A stretch of 64,000 nucleotides of DNA, from positions 1 to 64,000 of the forward strand of contig NZ_SIZW01000043.1 in assembly GCF_009866805.1 (NCBI RefSeq), given 5' to 3'. Position 1 is the first letter of the stretch. Each line of letters begins with the position of its first letter. Position numbers and translations under genes: made by a program. The notes under the pieces are model-generated. The model was not told where the DNA came from and did no database searches. It saw nothing but the letters and a program-made list of their open reading frames with translations. The DNA comes from Schauerella aestuarii. GTDB taxonomy: Bacteria; Pseudomonadota; Gammaproteobacteria; Burkholderiales; Burkholderiaceae_B. This document shows, one piece after another, positions 16,522-24,244 of the stretch.

Positions 16522-18600
16522 ATGACGCGTACAAAAAAAATCGTCGGGTTTACCCTCGGTACGCTGCTCTTGCTGATCGTCGTTCTCGTCGTGGTCATTG
16601 CCACGTTCGACTGGAACCGCGTCAAGCCCACCATCAATGAAAAAGTGTCCGAAGCGATCGGCCGTCCGTTTGCCATCAATGGCGACTTGACGGTTCAGTG
16701 GCGGCGTTCGGATACCGAAAGTGGTTGGCGGCATTGGGTGCCATGGCCGCACGTTGCGGCTAACGATATCGTTGTCGGCAACACGGATTGGGCCAAGGCG
16801 CCCCAGTTTGCGACGTTGCAGCGGGGCGAATTCAGCTTGTCGCCGTTGCCTTTGATCAGTCAACGCGTGGTGATTCGCAGCATCCAGCTGACGCAGCCGT
16901 CGGCCGATCTTCAGCGATTGAAGGATGGCCGCGCCAATTGGGATTTCAACATCAAATCGGCGGCGTCCGATACTGATGAGCCGTCGAAGTGGGTGCTCGA
17001 CATCAACGAAATCGGGTTCGACAAGGGTCGGGTTGGATTCGCCGACGAAACGCTGCAAGCCGACCTTGAAGTCTTGATCGATCCGCTGGGCAAGCCCGTA
17101 CCGTATCCGGAAATCGCCGGTGCCGCAGCGTTGCCGGAAGGCGCGCCGATTCCGAAAGATTACGTGTTTGGGTGGGCCGTCAAAGGCAAGTACAAGGCGC
17201 TGCCTTTGAAAGGCGAGGGCAAGATCGGCGGCATGCTGGCCTTGCGCGATGCGGACACGCCTTTCCCCGTGCAGGCCGATGTGAGCGTGGGCGATACCAA
17301 GGCCGTCGTGGTGGGTACCGTGACCGAGCCGCTCAATCTTGGCGCGCTGGATGTGAAACTCAAATTCTCGGGCAAGAGCATGGCCGATTTGTATCCGCTG
17401 ATCGGCGTTGCACTTCCGGACACCCCGCCGTACTCGACCGACGGCCGCCTGGTGGCCGAGCTGCAACGTGCCGAGGGTGCGCGTTTCAAGTACGAGAACT
17501 TCAACGGCCGAGTGGGGCAAAGCGATCTTCACGGCTCACTGACGTTCGCACTTGGCCAACCTCGTCCCAAATTGACGGGTGAGCTGACGTCCAAGCAATT
17601 GCGTCTGGCTGACCTCGGTCCGTTGGTCGGCGTGCAGTCGGGTGGGGCGAAGAAGCCCTCTGACGAAACCAAGAAGCAGCCTGCAAACAAAGCCTTGCCG
17701 GTCAGCGAATTTCGCACCGAGCGCTGGCGCGATATGGATGCGGACGTGCGGTTGAAGGCCGGCAAGATCGAGCACGGCGATTCGTTGCCCCTGTCGGATC
17801 TAAACGTGCACGCCGTGATGGACGCCGGCAAGCTCACACTCGATCCGCTTAATTTTGCGATGGCCGGTGGGTCGATGAATACCACCATTCAACTGGACGG
17901 CGCGAAGACGCCAATGACTGGGCGTGTGAAAGCCACCGCGCGCCGCCTGAGGCTCAAGCAGCTCTTCTCGACCACTGAATCCATGCAAAAGAGCCTGGGT
18001 CAGATGAACGGTGATGTCGCGCTTACCGGCACCGGCAATTCGGTTGCCGCGTTGCTGGGCAGTTCCAATGGCGAGCTCAAGCTGATCGTCAATGACGGTG
18101 TCATCAGCCGGTCCTTGATGGAAATCGCCGGCTTGAACGTGGGCAACTACGTGATCAGCAAACTCTTCGGTGACGACGAAGTGGCGATCAATTGCGGCGT
18201 CACCGATGCCGGGATCAAGGATGGCTTGCTCACCACGCGTCTTTTCTTGTTCGACACCGAAAATGCCTTGATCAAGATCGACGGCACCGCCAACTTCAAG
18301 AATGAAGCGCTGGATCTGGATATCACGCCCGAAAGCAAAGGCTTTCGTGTGTTCTCGCTGCGCTCGCCGCTTTATGTGGAAGGCACGTTCAAGGATCCGA
18401 AGGCCGGCGTGAAAGTAGTTCCGCTTGCCGCACGCGGTGCCGGCATGGTGGTGCTTGGCGCAGCGTTGACGCCGGTAGCCGGTTTGCTGGCCCTGATCGC
18501 GCCGAGTGCTGGCGAGGACGAAGAAAATCAGTGCACGACGCTGCTGCGTCAAATGCAAAAGCCGGTCAAGGCGCCGCCGCCGGGTAAGCGAGCGCGCTGA
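16522..18600 (+). CDS. AsmA-family protein
   Basis: 692 residues: an N-terminal membrane anchor (about 7-29), then a long periplasmic beta-rich region with the AsmA N-terminal signature (FDWNRVKPTINEKVSEAIGRPFAINGDL) and the AsmA-like C-terminal domain (about 480-640). AsmA-like proteins are thought to bridge the periplasm and help move or regulate lipids for the outer membrane. ATG at 16522 has GGAG eight bases upstream. The 3' end overlaps the convergent cyclase gene by 35 bases. Confidence 0.88.
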   Translation: MTRTKKIVGFTLGTLLLLIVVLVVVIATFDWNRVKPTINEKVSEAIGRPFAINGDLTVQWRRSDTESGWRHWVPWPHVAANDIVVGNTDWAKAPQFATLQRGEFSLSPLPLISQRVVIRSIQLTQPSADLQRLKDGRANWDFNIKSAASDTDEPSKWVLDINEIGFDKGRVGFADETLQADLEVLIDPLGKPVPYPEIAGAAALPEGAPIPKDYVFGWAVKGKYKALPLKGEGKIGGMLALRDADTPFPVQADVSVGDTKAVVVGTVTEPLNLGALDVKLKFSGKSMADLYPLIGVALPDTPPYSTDGRLVAELQRAEGARFKYENFNGRVGQSDLHGSLTFALGQPRPKLTGELTSKQLRLADLGPLVGVQSGGAKKPSDETKKQPANKALPVSEFRTERWRDMDADVRLKAGKIEHGDSLPLSDLNVHAVMDAGKLTLDPLNFAMAGGSMNTTIQLDGAKTPMTGRVKATARRLRLKQLFSTTESMQKSLGQMNGDVALTGTGNSVAALLGSSNGELKLIVNDGVISRSLMEIAGLNVGNYVISKLFGDDEVAINCGVTDAGIKDGLLTTRLFLFDTENALIKIDGTANFKNEALDLDITPESKGFRVFSLRSPLYVEGTFKDPKAGVKVVPLAARGAGMVVLGAALTPVAGLLALIAPSAGEDEENQCTTLLRQMQKPVKAPPPGKRAR

Positions 18601-20176
18601 ACAGGCGGTAACCGCGAGGCGTGGCCGGATCCGAGATCGCGGTCACGTTTCGCCCGTTGTTCTTGGCGAAATAGAGGGCCGTGTCGGCGCGCTTGATCGT
18701 CACATCGATGTCGTCGTGAATCGTGGGAAAGTGCGACACGCCGCACGATACGGTCACGCGCATGCCTTCCACCGCAGGCGCACCCTCGACGGCAACGCGC
18801 AAACGTTCGGCCACGCGGGCGGCATCCAAGAGGCCCGTATTGGGCAGCAGCATCATGAATTCTTCGCCGCCTGCCCGCACCAGTTGATCGCCGCCGCGGG
18901 ATTCCTGACGCATCATCGCCGCCAGCAAACGAATCACCGCGTCGCCTGCGTCATGGCCCAGCGTGTCGTTGATGATCTTGAAGCGATCGATGTCGATCGC
19001 CACCACCGCCGTCGGCAAGTTGCCCGTACGAATCTGCTCGACCGCGTGCTCCATGCCGCGCCGGTTGAGCAAGCCACTCAGCGGATCGGTCGTGCTCTCC
19101 TGACGCAGGTTGTGGATTTTGTGATTCATCGACCACAGCCCCGCCAGCATGGCGCGCTTCAGTTGCGCCGCTTCGAAGTACCAGGCGCGTACGCCACGTA
19201 TCTGGTCAGACGCATCCGTCTCATCCATCTGCTTGGCCAGGCTCGCCAGATCCCACAGGGGACGGGCAATCAATTTCGAGAGGGCCCAGATGGCCAGCAA
19301 CGACACGAGCAACAACGGCAGCGCATTGCGTACAGTGAGCGCGGCCAGGTCATTGAGGCGCTGCAGCGCCAGTACCGCAGGCCGTTGGCTCACGATGCCC
19401 CAACCGCTGAAGGGCACCGGGGCATAGCCGGTGAGCATATCGATCCGCTCATCGTCCTCGATCCGCATTTGACCGGTTGCGCCCTTGAGCACCGCTTTCA
19501 CCGACGGGTTATCGGCAATGGACTGACCGATGCGCTCGGATTGCGGGTGATAGATCAGTTGGCCGGCTTGATCGACGACAAACAAGCTTGAGCCATCGCG
19601 ATAGAAGTGCGTGCCCAGCAACGCTTGCAGCGCATTCGGCGAGTGCAGATAAATACTGCCGATCATGTAGCCCAGGTAGCGGCCATCGCCGGCGAAGATC
19701 GGTTCCACATGCGACACCACCCAGCGGCCGGTCACGGCCTTGAAGGGCTCGCTCAGATAAGGCTTGCGCAGGCTGAGCGCAAAGCGGCTGCGCTCGGTAT
19801 CCACGCGTTTGCCCACGATGCCCAGATCTGATGGCGCTTCGCCAATCGGCGTGCCATCGGCACGCACCACGATCAAGGAATTGAAATGCTTGCTGTTGCT
19901 GTACAAGCGGCTGATCTCGCCATTGACGCGCTCGGGTGAGCGATCCATGACCGCCAACTGCTTGGCCGAGAACGCCATCTCATCGGCGATATCGGACAGC
20001 AATGTATTGGTGAGGCTGGCCACCTTTTGGGCGTAATTGCGGTTGGCCTCGAGTGCGTTGGTGAGCAGCAGATCGCGTTGCACCAGATGACTTGCATAGA
20101 GGCTCGCACCCAGTCCCACTACCAGCGAGAGCAGGCAGAGGGAGAGAATCAGCCGCCGCAGATCCACACGCAACAT
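18566..20176 (-). CDS. Membrane-anchored diguanylate cyclase with Cache-type sensor
   Basis: 536 residues: TM about 9-29, a large periplasmic Cache-like sensor (about 35-270), TM about 285-305, a short helical linker and a GGDEF domain (about 365-525). The active site reads GGEEF and an allosteric inhibition site RGGD sits five residues before it, so the enzyme should make c-di-GMP and be product-inhibited. The second ATG (20176) is chosen because AGGTAAGG precedes it; the first ATG at 20200 has none. Ligand unknown. Confidence 0.92.
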   Translation of the reverse strand: MLRVDLRRLILSLCLLSLVVGLGASLYASHLVQRDLLLTNALEANRNYAQKVASLTNTLLSDIADEMAFSAKQLAVMDRSPERVNGEISRLYSNSKHFNSLIVVRADGTPIGEAPSDLGIVGKRVDTERSRFALSLRKPYLSEPFKAVTGRWVVSHVEPIFAGDGRYLGYMIGSIYLHSPNALQALLGTHFYRDGSSLFVVDQAGQLIYHPQSERIGQSIADNPSVKAVLKGATGQMRIEDDERIDMLTGYAPVPFSGWGIVSQRPAVLALQRLNDLAALTVRNALPLLLVSLLAIWALSKLIARPLWDLASLAKQMDETDASDQIRGVRAWYFEAAQLKRAMLAGLWSMNHKIHNLRQESTTDPLSGLLNRRGMEHAVEQIRTGNLPTAVVAIDIDRFKIINDTLGHDAGDAVIRLLAAMMRQESRGGDQLVRAGGEEFMMLLPNTGLLDAARVAERLRVAVEGAPAVEGMRVTVSCGVSHFPTIHDDIDVTIKRADTALYFAKNNGRNVTAISDPATPRGYRLFSALAYPAAAP

Positions 20177-20358
20177 GTGTGGCCTTACCTCGGATGGCAT
20201 GAAAAGGATGAGGGGTACAGCTTTTTCATGGCGCGAATTTTACTCGCGGAAGGCGTATCCGGGGCGGGAATATGTTGGGCGCACGGCTGGACAGGCCGTA
20301 AAATTCATGTACAATGCGGCCTCGCTTTGACGAATGACGCACAGTCTTTGTTGAGCAT

Positions 20359-20434
20359 GGGTTGTTAGCTCAGTTGGTAGAGCAGCGGACTCTTAATCCG
20401 TAGGTCGAGTGTTCGAGCCACTCACAGCCCACCA
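20359..20434 (+). tRNA. tRNA-Lys(CTT)
   Basis: Complete cloverleaf: acceptor GGGTTGT / ACAGCCC, D-arm TAGCTCAGTTGGTAGAGCA, anticodon loop CTCTTAA (anticodon CTT), T-arm GAGTG TTCGAGC CACTC and encoded CCA. The 3' part is duplicated at 27406, marking it as the integration site of the following element. The gene remains intact because the element restores its 3' end. Confidence 0.97.
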
Positions 20435-20438
20435 GAAT
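20389..20438 (+). repeat. attL (tRNA 3' end)
   Basis: Fifty bases from the anticodon loop through CCA and AGAAT, identical to 27406-27455 except at 20403 (G here, T there). Confidence 0.9.
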
Positions 20439-20467
20439 CTATGCGGGTCCCCAGCCATTTCGGGGAT

Positions 20468-21280
20468 TCAGCGCCAAAAGCCGGTGGGGGAATTATTGCC
20501 ATATCCCCCAAATGAGGCCACTCTCTTCTTCCCGATTGCCCCGATAGCATTTCGCAGCGAATCCGTTGCGAGGTGAGCGTATCGCCGCGTGCTGACCGGC
20601 GACTTATGGCCGAGAACGGTACCCACGGTATAAAGATCGACACCGCTGTTGATCATCGCTGATGCTGCCGAGTGCCGCAAATCGTGAAACTTGAGCCAGT
20701 CCATGCCGATAGCTGCCCGCGCGCGACGGAAGTGTTTGGAGATCGTCGTTTGATTGGGCATGCCGAACGACAAGCATCGCGCGATCTTCGGGTGGATAGG
20801 TACATGCCGACGCTGCCCGTTCTTGGTGTCCGCCAGGATGAAAGTCCCGTCCCGCACCTGCGCGCGCCCGATCTCGCCGAGCCGCATGCCACTGTAAAAA
20901 GCAATTCGAATGGCCGCGCGTGTTTGCCGGTCCCTGCAAGCGCGCGCCAGACGCAGCATGTCGCGGCGATCGACGAAATGATGTCGCTCGTTTCTGACTT
21001 CGGGAGCGACCACACGCTCAGCGGGATCGTGGTCGCACATCGCATGGCGTTTCCAGCCGTAGCGGCAGGCGCTGGTGAGATACCGAATGCGGTTGCGCAA
21101 GGTTGCCGGCGCCAAGGGCGAGCCGTCAGCCTTAGTGGCGCGCTTGGTGTAGTCAGCACACACGGCGGCCAAATCGGTCATCGCCTTGCCCTTGTAGAAG
21201 GGCAGCAAATGGGCCAGCTCTCGTTCGATGTTGTCCCCTGACTTTAACGTGCGGGCACGCTCCTTCAGATATATGAGCAC
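20468..21280 (-). CDS. int: Tyrosine recombinase (phage-type integrase), possibly 5'-truncated
   Basis: 270 residues. Catalytic set complete: Arg in SGMRLGEI, Lys in TKNGQRRHVPI, HDLRHSAAS (HxxR), His in LGHKSPVST and Tyr in RRYAHL. It should catalyse integration and excision at tRNA-Lys. The only usable start is a GTG at 21280. The frame continues open and family-like for several residues upstream (…TEHTIDDA) with no start codon until a stop near 21383, and that part lies under the opposite-strand spanin gene. The protein may therefore have lost its N-terminal arm-binding domain. No excisionase was found. Confidence 0.9.
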   Translation of the reverse strand: MLIYLKERARTLKSGDNIERELAHLLPFYKGKAMTDLAAVCADYTKRATKADGSPLAPATLRNRIRYLTSACRYGWKRHAMCDHDPAERVVAPEVRNERHHFVDRRDMLRLARACRDRQTRAAIRIAFYSGMRLGEIGRAQVRDGTFILADTKNGQRRHVPIHPKIARCLSFGMPNQTTISKHFRRARAAIGMDWLKFHDLRHSAASAMINSGVDLYTVGTVLGHKSPVSTRRYAHLATDSLRNAIGAIGKKRVASFGGYGNNSPTGFWR

Positions 21281-21310
21281 TGCGTCATCTATCGTGTGCT
21301 CTGTATAAGC

Positions 21311-21547
21311 ATGATTCTTTCCGAGATGGGGCCGGCGTTTGCCGTGATAGCCACGCTGCTCGCCGGCGTGGCCAGCGCATATTTACGTGGCAAGGCCCGT
21401 GGCAAGGCCAACGCGCGCGCCGAGGTCGACGCGAAGACAAACCAACAGGCGGCGAATGCCGCGAGGGAGAGCCGCAATGACGCTGAGATTGACCGCTTGC
21501 CTGCTGGCGGCGCTGACCAGCTTAAGCGCAACTGGTTGCGCAAGTAG
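21311..21547 (+). CDS. Phage Rz-like inner-membrane spanin, remnant
   Basis: 78 residues: a start MILSEMGP, one N-terminal membrane helix (FAVIATLLAGVASAYL), a strongly charged stretch (RGKARGKANARAEVDAK) and a helical tail ending DQLKRNWLRK. This is the layout of phage Rz (i-spanin) proteins, which span the periplasm and disrupt the outer membrane at lysis, though it is short. A second gene starts inside it in another frame, as in Rz/Rz1 pairs. Its 5' end opposes the start of the integrase. Most likely left over from a prophage that once occupied this site. Confidence 0.65.
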   Translation: MILSEMGPAFAVIATLLAGVASAYLRGKARGKANARAEVDAKTNQQAANAARESRNDAEIDRLPAGGADQLKRNWLRK

Positions 21548-21680
21548 ACAACCGGTCGGGTTTTAGTACCGCGCGATTGCGAAGCCGATCCACATCGTTG
21601 AAGAAGACCATATTACGGATTTAACAGCAAGGCAGCTACTAAGGCATAACGAACGCGGCCGAGCACTATGCAATTGGTGA
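21477..21680 (+). pseudogene. Rz1-like outer-membrane spanin lipoprotein with in-frame amber stop
   Basis: Nested in the Rz-like gene, shifted one frame. It starts MTLRLTACLLAALTSLSATGC, a lipoprotein signal with lipobox SATGC (Cys21). A TAG at 21564 would end it after 29 residues. The same frame then continues for 37 codons to TGA at 21678, with a readable tail (DHITDLTARQLLRHNERG...LCNW) like those of Rz1-type proteins. So the gene was about 67 codons and has acquired a nonsense mutation. Confidence 0.6.
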
Positions 21681-22035
21681 ATCATTTTATCGGACGCATT
21701 GCTCTCATTTGCAACAAAGTCGCTTTCTCGGAACTGTTGCACCAGCCGGATGCGTCGGCTGCGGTCCAGGGGTAAGCGGCTACTCAGCCACTTGAGGGCC
21801 TATTGCGCTGCCGCTGAGCACCCATGAGGAGATCGAGCATCTTCGACTTTACGTCAGTACAGCTTCGGGGCGATAATCGGAGAAGATTGGCTTCGCGAAT
21901 GCGCGGCCTGGCTATCGCAAATTCGTCTATCGATCTCGGGGCGTTTTGCTGGCGTATGGATCATCGACGATCGTGGTTAGGCCGTGTTGAAGTGACAATC
22001 ATGCGTTTTCTCTATTCGTGTTCTAGGCATTTTTT
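21681..22035. other. Intergenic stretch inside the element, no gene seen
   Basis: 355 bases between the spanin remnant and the methyltransferase. The short ORF here has no protein-like features. The AT-rich last 80 bases probably hold the promoter of the operon at 22036; a TTGAAG hexamer near 21986 is a possible but weak -35. Confidence 0.45.
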
Positions 22036-22884
22036 TTGAAGACAGCATCTCCCCTTAGGTATCCAGGCGGCAAGTGGAGAATTACGCCATTCTTCGAACG
22101 CCTGCTGTTGACGAATGGGTTAGGCGGTGTCGATTATGTAGAGCCGTACGCAGGCGGAGCATCTCTTGCCTTAAGCCTTTTGATAGGGGGCCATGTCGCT
22201 CATGTTCACCTTAACGATTTGGATCGGGCGGTCCACGCGTTTTGGAGGGCCGTGCTTGATCGCAGTGAGGAATTTGCACAGCTTGTTCGGACTACTCCCA
22301 TAACTCCCGATGAATGGATGCGTCAGCGCGAGATTTATCTTGACACAGACTCCAGAGATATTTTGAAATTGGGATTTGCGACTTTTTTTCTTAATCGAAC
22401 TAATCATTCGGGAATTATGAATGGAGGCATGATCGGCGGGAAAAAACAATCGGGCGTTTGGAGGCTAGATGCACGCTTCAATCGAGATGATTTAGTGCAG
22501 CGAATCCTTAGAGTAGCAAGTTTCAAAGACCGAATTTTTCTTTCGAACATGGATGCATTAATTTTTCTGCGAAAGATTGAAAAAAATCCGACAAAGTCGT
22601 TTATTTACCTTGATCCTCCATACTACAAGAAAGGGCCTTGCCTCTATCTCAATGCCTATGCGCCCGACGACCATGCGGCGGTCGGAGCGGCTGTAAGGCA
22701 ATTAGCTGTGCCGTGGGTGGTGTCATACGATGACGCGCCTGAGATTAGGGAGATTTATAAGGGCGTAAAATCCCGGCGGTTTGGCTTGTTGCACACAGCG
22801 GGCGTTATAAGGCAAGGTGCTGAGGTTATGTATTTTTCCGGCGGTATGCGTGTTCCGCGAACTGTAGCTTCTGGGCGCCCCTAG
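22036..22884 (+). CDS. Dam-type N6-adenine DNA methyltransferase (D12 class)
   Basis: 282 residues, normal for the family. Motif X LRYPGGKWRI (7-16), motif I VEPYAGGASLAL (35-46) and catalytic motif IV DPPYY (193-197) are intact, so it should methylate adenine in a short target, probably GATC or a phage variant of it. The start is TTG with no good ribosome-binding site, so expression may be low. First gene of the AT-rich operon. It could mark self DNA for a partner effector, or be a solitary phage-type methylase; no restriction endonuclease is recognisable next to it. Confidence 0.88.
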   Translation: MKTASPLRYPGGKWRITPFFERLLLTNGLGGVDYVEPYAGGASLALSLLIGGHVAHVHLNDLDRAVHAFWRAVLDRSEEFAQLVRTTPITPDEWMRQREIYLDTDSRDILKLGFATFFLNRTNHSGIMNGGMIGGKKQSGVWRLDARFNRDDLVQRILRVASFKDRIFLSNMDALIFLRKIEKNPTKSFIYLDPPYYKKGPCLYLNAYAPDDHAAVGAAVRQLAVPWVVSYDDAPEIREIYKGVKSRRFGLLHTAGVIRQGAEVMYFSGGMRVPRTVASGRP

Positions 22885-22896
22885 AGGAGCAGTCGA

Positions 22897-23583
22897 TTGT
22901 TTGGCGTACCAGCCATGAGGTTAAAGATGAAAAATTCATTGATTAGTGAAACTCGAGATGATTGCAGATTTTGCACAATTTCGAACAAAATTTCGCGCCG
23001 CCCATTTGATCATGTCATTAGCGAATCCAAGAATTATTTTGCGATCGCGTCACTTGGCGGGTTTGTAAATGGCTGGACGCTAATTTGTACTAAAGATCAC
23101 AGGCTTAATTTGCGCGAGGACTATAGGAGCCCCGAGTTTAAGGACTTCACTCAGAGAGTTGCCGATACGGTTGGCAAGGTGTTCGGAAAATCAGTTTTTT
23201 TTGAGCACGGAGCGAATTTGGCAGGATCGGCGACCGGGTGTGGAACTGAGCATGCTCATTTGCACGTGGTTCCCTATTCCCATGACTTCGTTGAAGACAC
23301 TCAGCGCTTCGATCTGACTAAATCGTGGTCCAAATCACTGTTGAATGTTGATGAAGGCGAAGAGTATTTGCTAATGGCGAACGATTTGACGTCTCTTTTC
23401 GCTCAGCCAACTTGGCATGCTGTTAATTTTGCAGAGTCGCAATTCTTTCGCAGAGCCCTAGCGCATCACACGGCTCAAGTTCAGTGTTACGACTATAGGG
23501 CAAGTCCGGGAGAAGCGAACGCACAAGCGACTGCAGAAATTTTAAGTAGTCAAATGGCGTTGACAGTTGAAGTTCAAGGGTGA
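22897..23583 (+). CDS. HIT-domain protein (nucleotide hydrolase/transferase-like)
   Basis: 228 residues. The HIT signature is present as HAHLHVV (His119, 121, 123), preceded by an N-terminal CxxC (Cys23, Cys26; DCRFC) typical of zinc-binding HIT proteins, and FVNGWTLICTKDH as the second strand. HIT enzymes cleave nucleotide conjugates such as diadenosine polyphosphates or nucleoside phosphoramidates. The ~100-residue C-terminal extension is not familiar. A TTG at 22897 is chosen because AGGAG lies eight bases before it; ATGs at 22915 and 22927 are alternatives. It follows the methylase by 12 bases and overlaps the next gene. Confidence 0.8.
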   Translation: MFGVPAMRLKMKNSLISETRDDCRFCTISNKISRRPFDHVISESKNYFAIASLGGFVNGWTLICTKDHRLNLREDYRSPEFKDFTQRVADTVGKVFGKSVFFEHGANLAGSATGCGTEHAHLHVVPYSHDFVEDTQRFDLTKSWSKSLLNVDEGEEYLLMANDLTSLFAQPTWHAVNFAESQFFRRALAHHTAQVQCYDYRASPGEANAQATAEILSSQMALTVEVQG

Positions 23584-24233
23584 GTAAATCTATGACGGAG
23601 TCCATCCCGACTGATTCGAAAGATGGCACACAGTCCATCAGAGCAAGTTGCCCGGCTCCGTCACCAGCCCCGATCCTTCCAAAAGTTGCCGATGGCCGTG
23701 CAGTGCCGATTGATGAGCGGGATGGCCGGCACGTAGGTGGGTACAAATCCATTTACCCTCCCGAAATTCAAAAGCAAATTTGGTTGGAGACAGGTGGGGT
23801 GGTGCTCATCTCGCTAGGGTCGTTGTTGGCAATTTTTCTTCTTTGGGCCGGCGTATTCGACTCTCAGTTTTGTTCCTCGTGTTCGCGGCCAGCATTCAAG
23901 AGGTATGGATATTTCTTTCTGGGTGGAATCTTTGGTGGAACTCTATTTGGAATAAAATATCTTTACCACGTTGTGGCTAAGGGCTACTGGCATCAGGATA
24001 GGCGATTGTGGAGAGTCCTGTCGCCCCTTCTCTCAGGCTCTCTGGCATTTATTGTGGGGGTGCTGACTCAAGCTGGCTTGATGGGCGTTAGGGTCGGAGG
24101 TGGAGCGTCGACGTATATTGGCCTAGGCTTCATCACTGGTTATTTCGGAGATAAAGCGTTGGCAAAGATGACAGAAATTGCGGATGTGATTTTTGGAACG
24201 TCGAATGCGCGTCATAAGAAGAACGGCGACTAG
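23580..24233 (+). CDS. Multi-pass membrane protein of unknown function
   Basis: 217 residues. A 65-residue Pro/charged cytoplasmic-type N-terminus precedes about four membrane helices (71-92, 109-126, 148-170, 177-192), and a Cys-rich loop CSSCS lies near 98-102. No recognised domain. The GTG start overlaps the HIT stop (GTGA), an arrangement that couples translation; an ATG at 23592 is possible. The next gene follows by 11 bases. In cassettes of this kind a small multi-helix membrane protein is often the membrane-acting effector, which is only a suggestion here. Confidence 0.75.
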   Translation: MSKSMTESIPTDSKDGTQSIRASCPAPSPAPILPKVADGRAVPIDERDGRHVGGYKSIYPPEIQKQIWLETGGVVLISLGSLLAIFLLWAGVFDSQFCSSCSRPAFKRYGYFFLGGIFGGTLFGIKYLYHVVAKGYWHQDRRLWRVLSPLLSGSLAFIVGVLTQAGLMGVRVGGGASTYIGLGFITGYFGDKALAKMTEIADVIFGTSNARHKKNGD

Positions 24234-24244
24234 AAACGCGAATT

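Noticed and set aside
18506-19591. 361-residue open frame opposite the diguanylate cyclase
   Set aside because: Shadow of the GGDEF protein; no motif, and the other strand has intact catalytic residues.
21824-22039. 71-residue ORF before the methylase
   Set aside because: Arg/Ser-rich without features and ending in the AT-rich leader of the methylase gene; probably chance.
22036-22884. Restriction-modification system partner for the methylase
   Set aside because: None of the three downstream proteins shows a nuclease motif such as PD-ExK, HNH or GIY-YIG.
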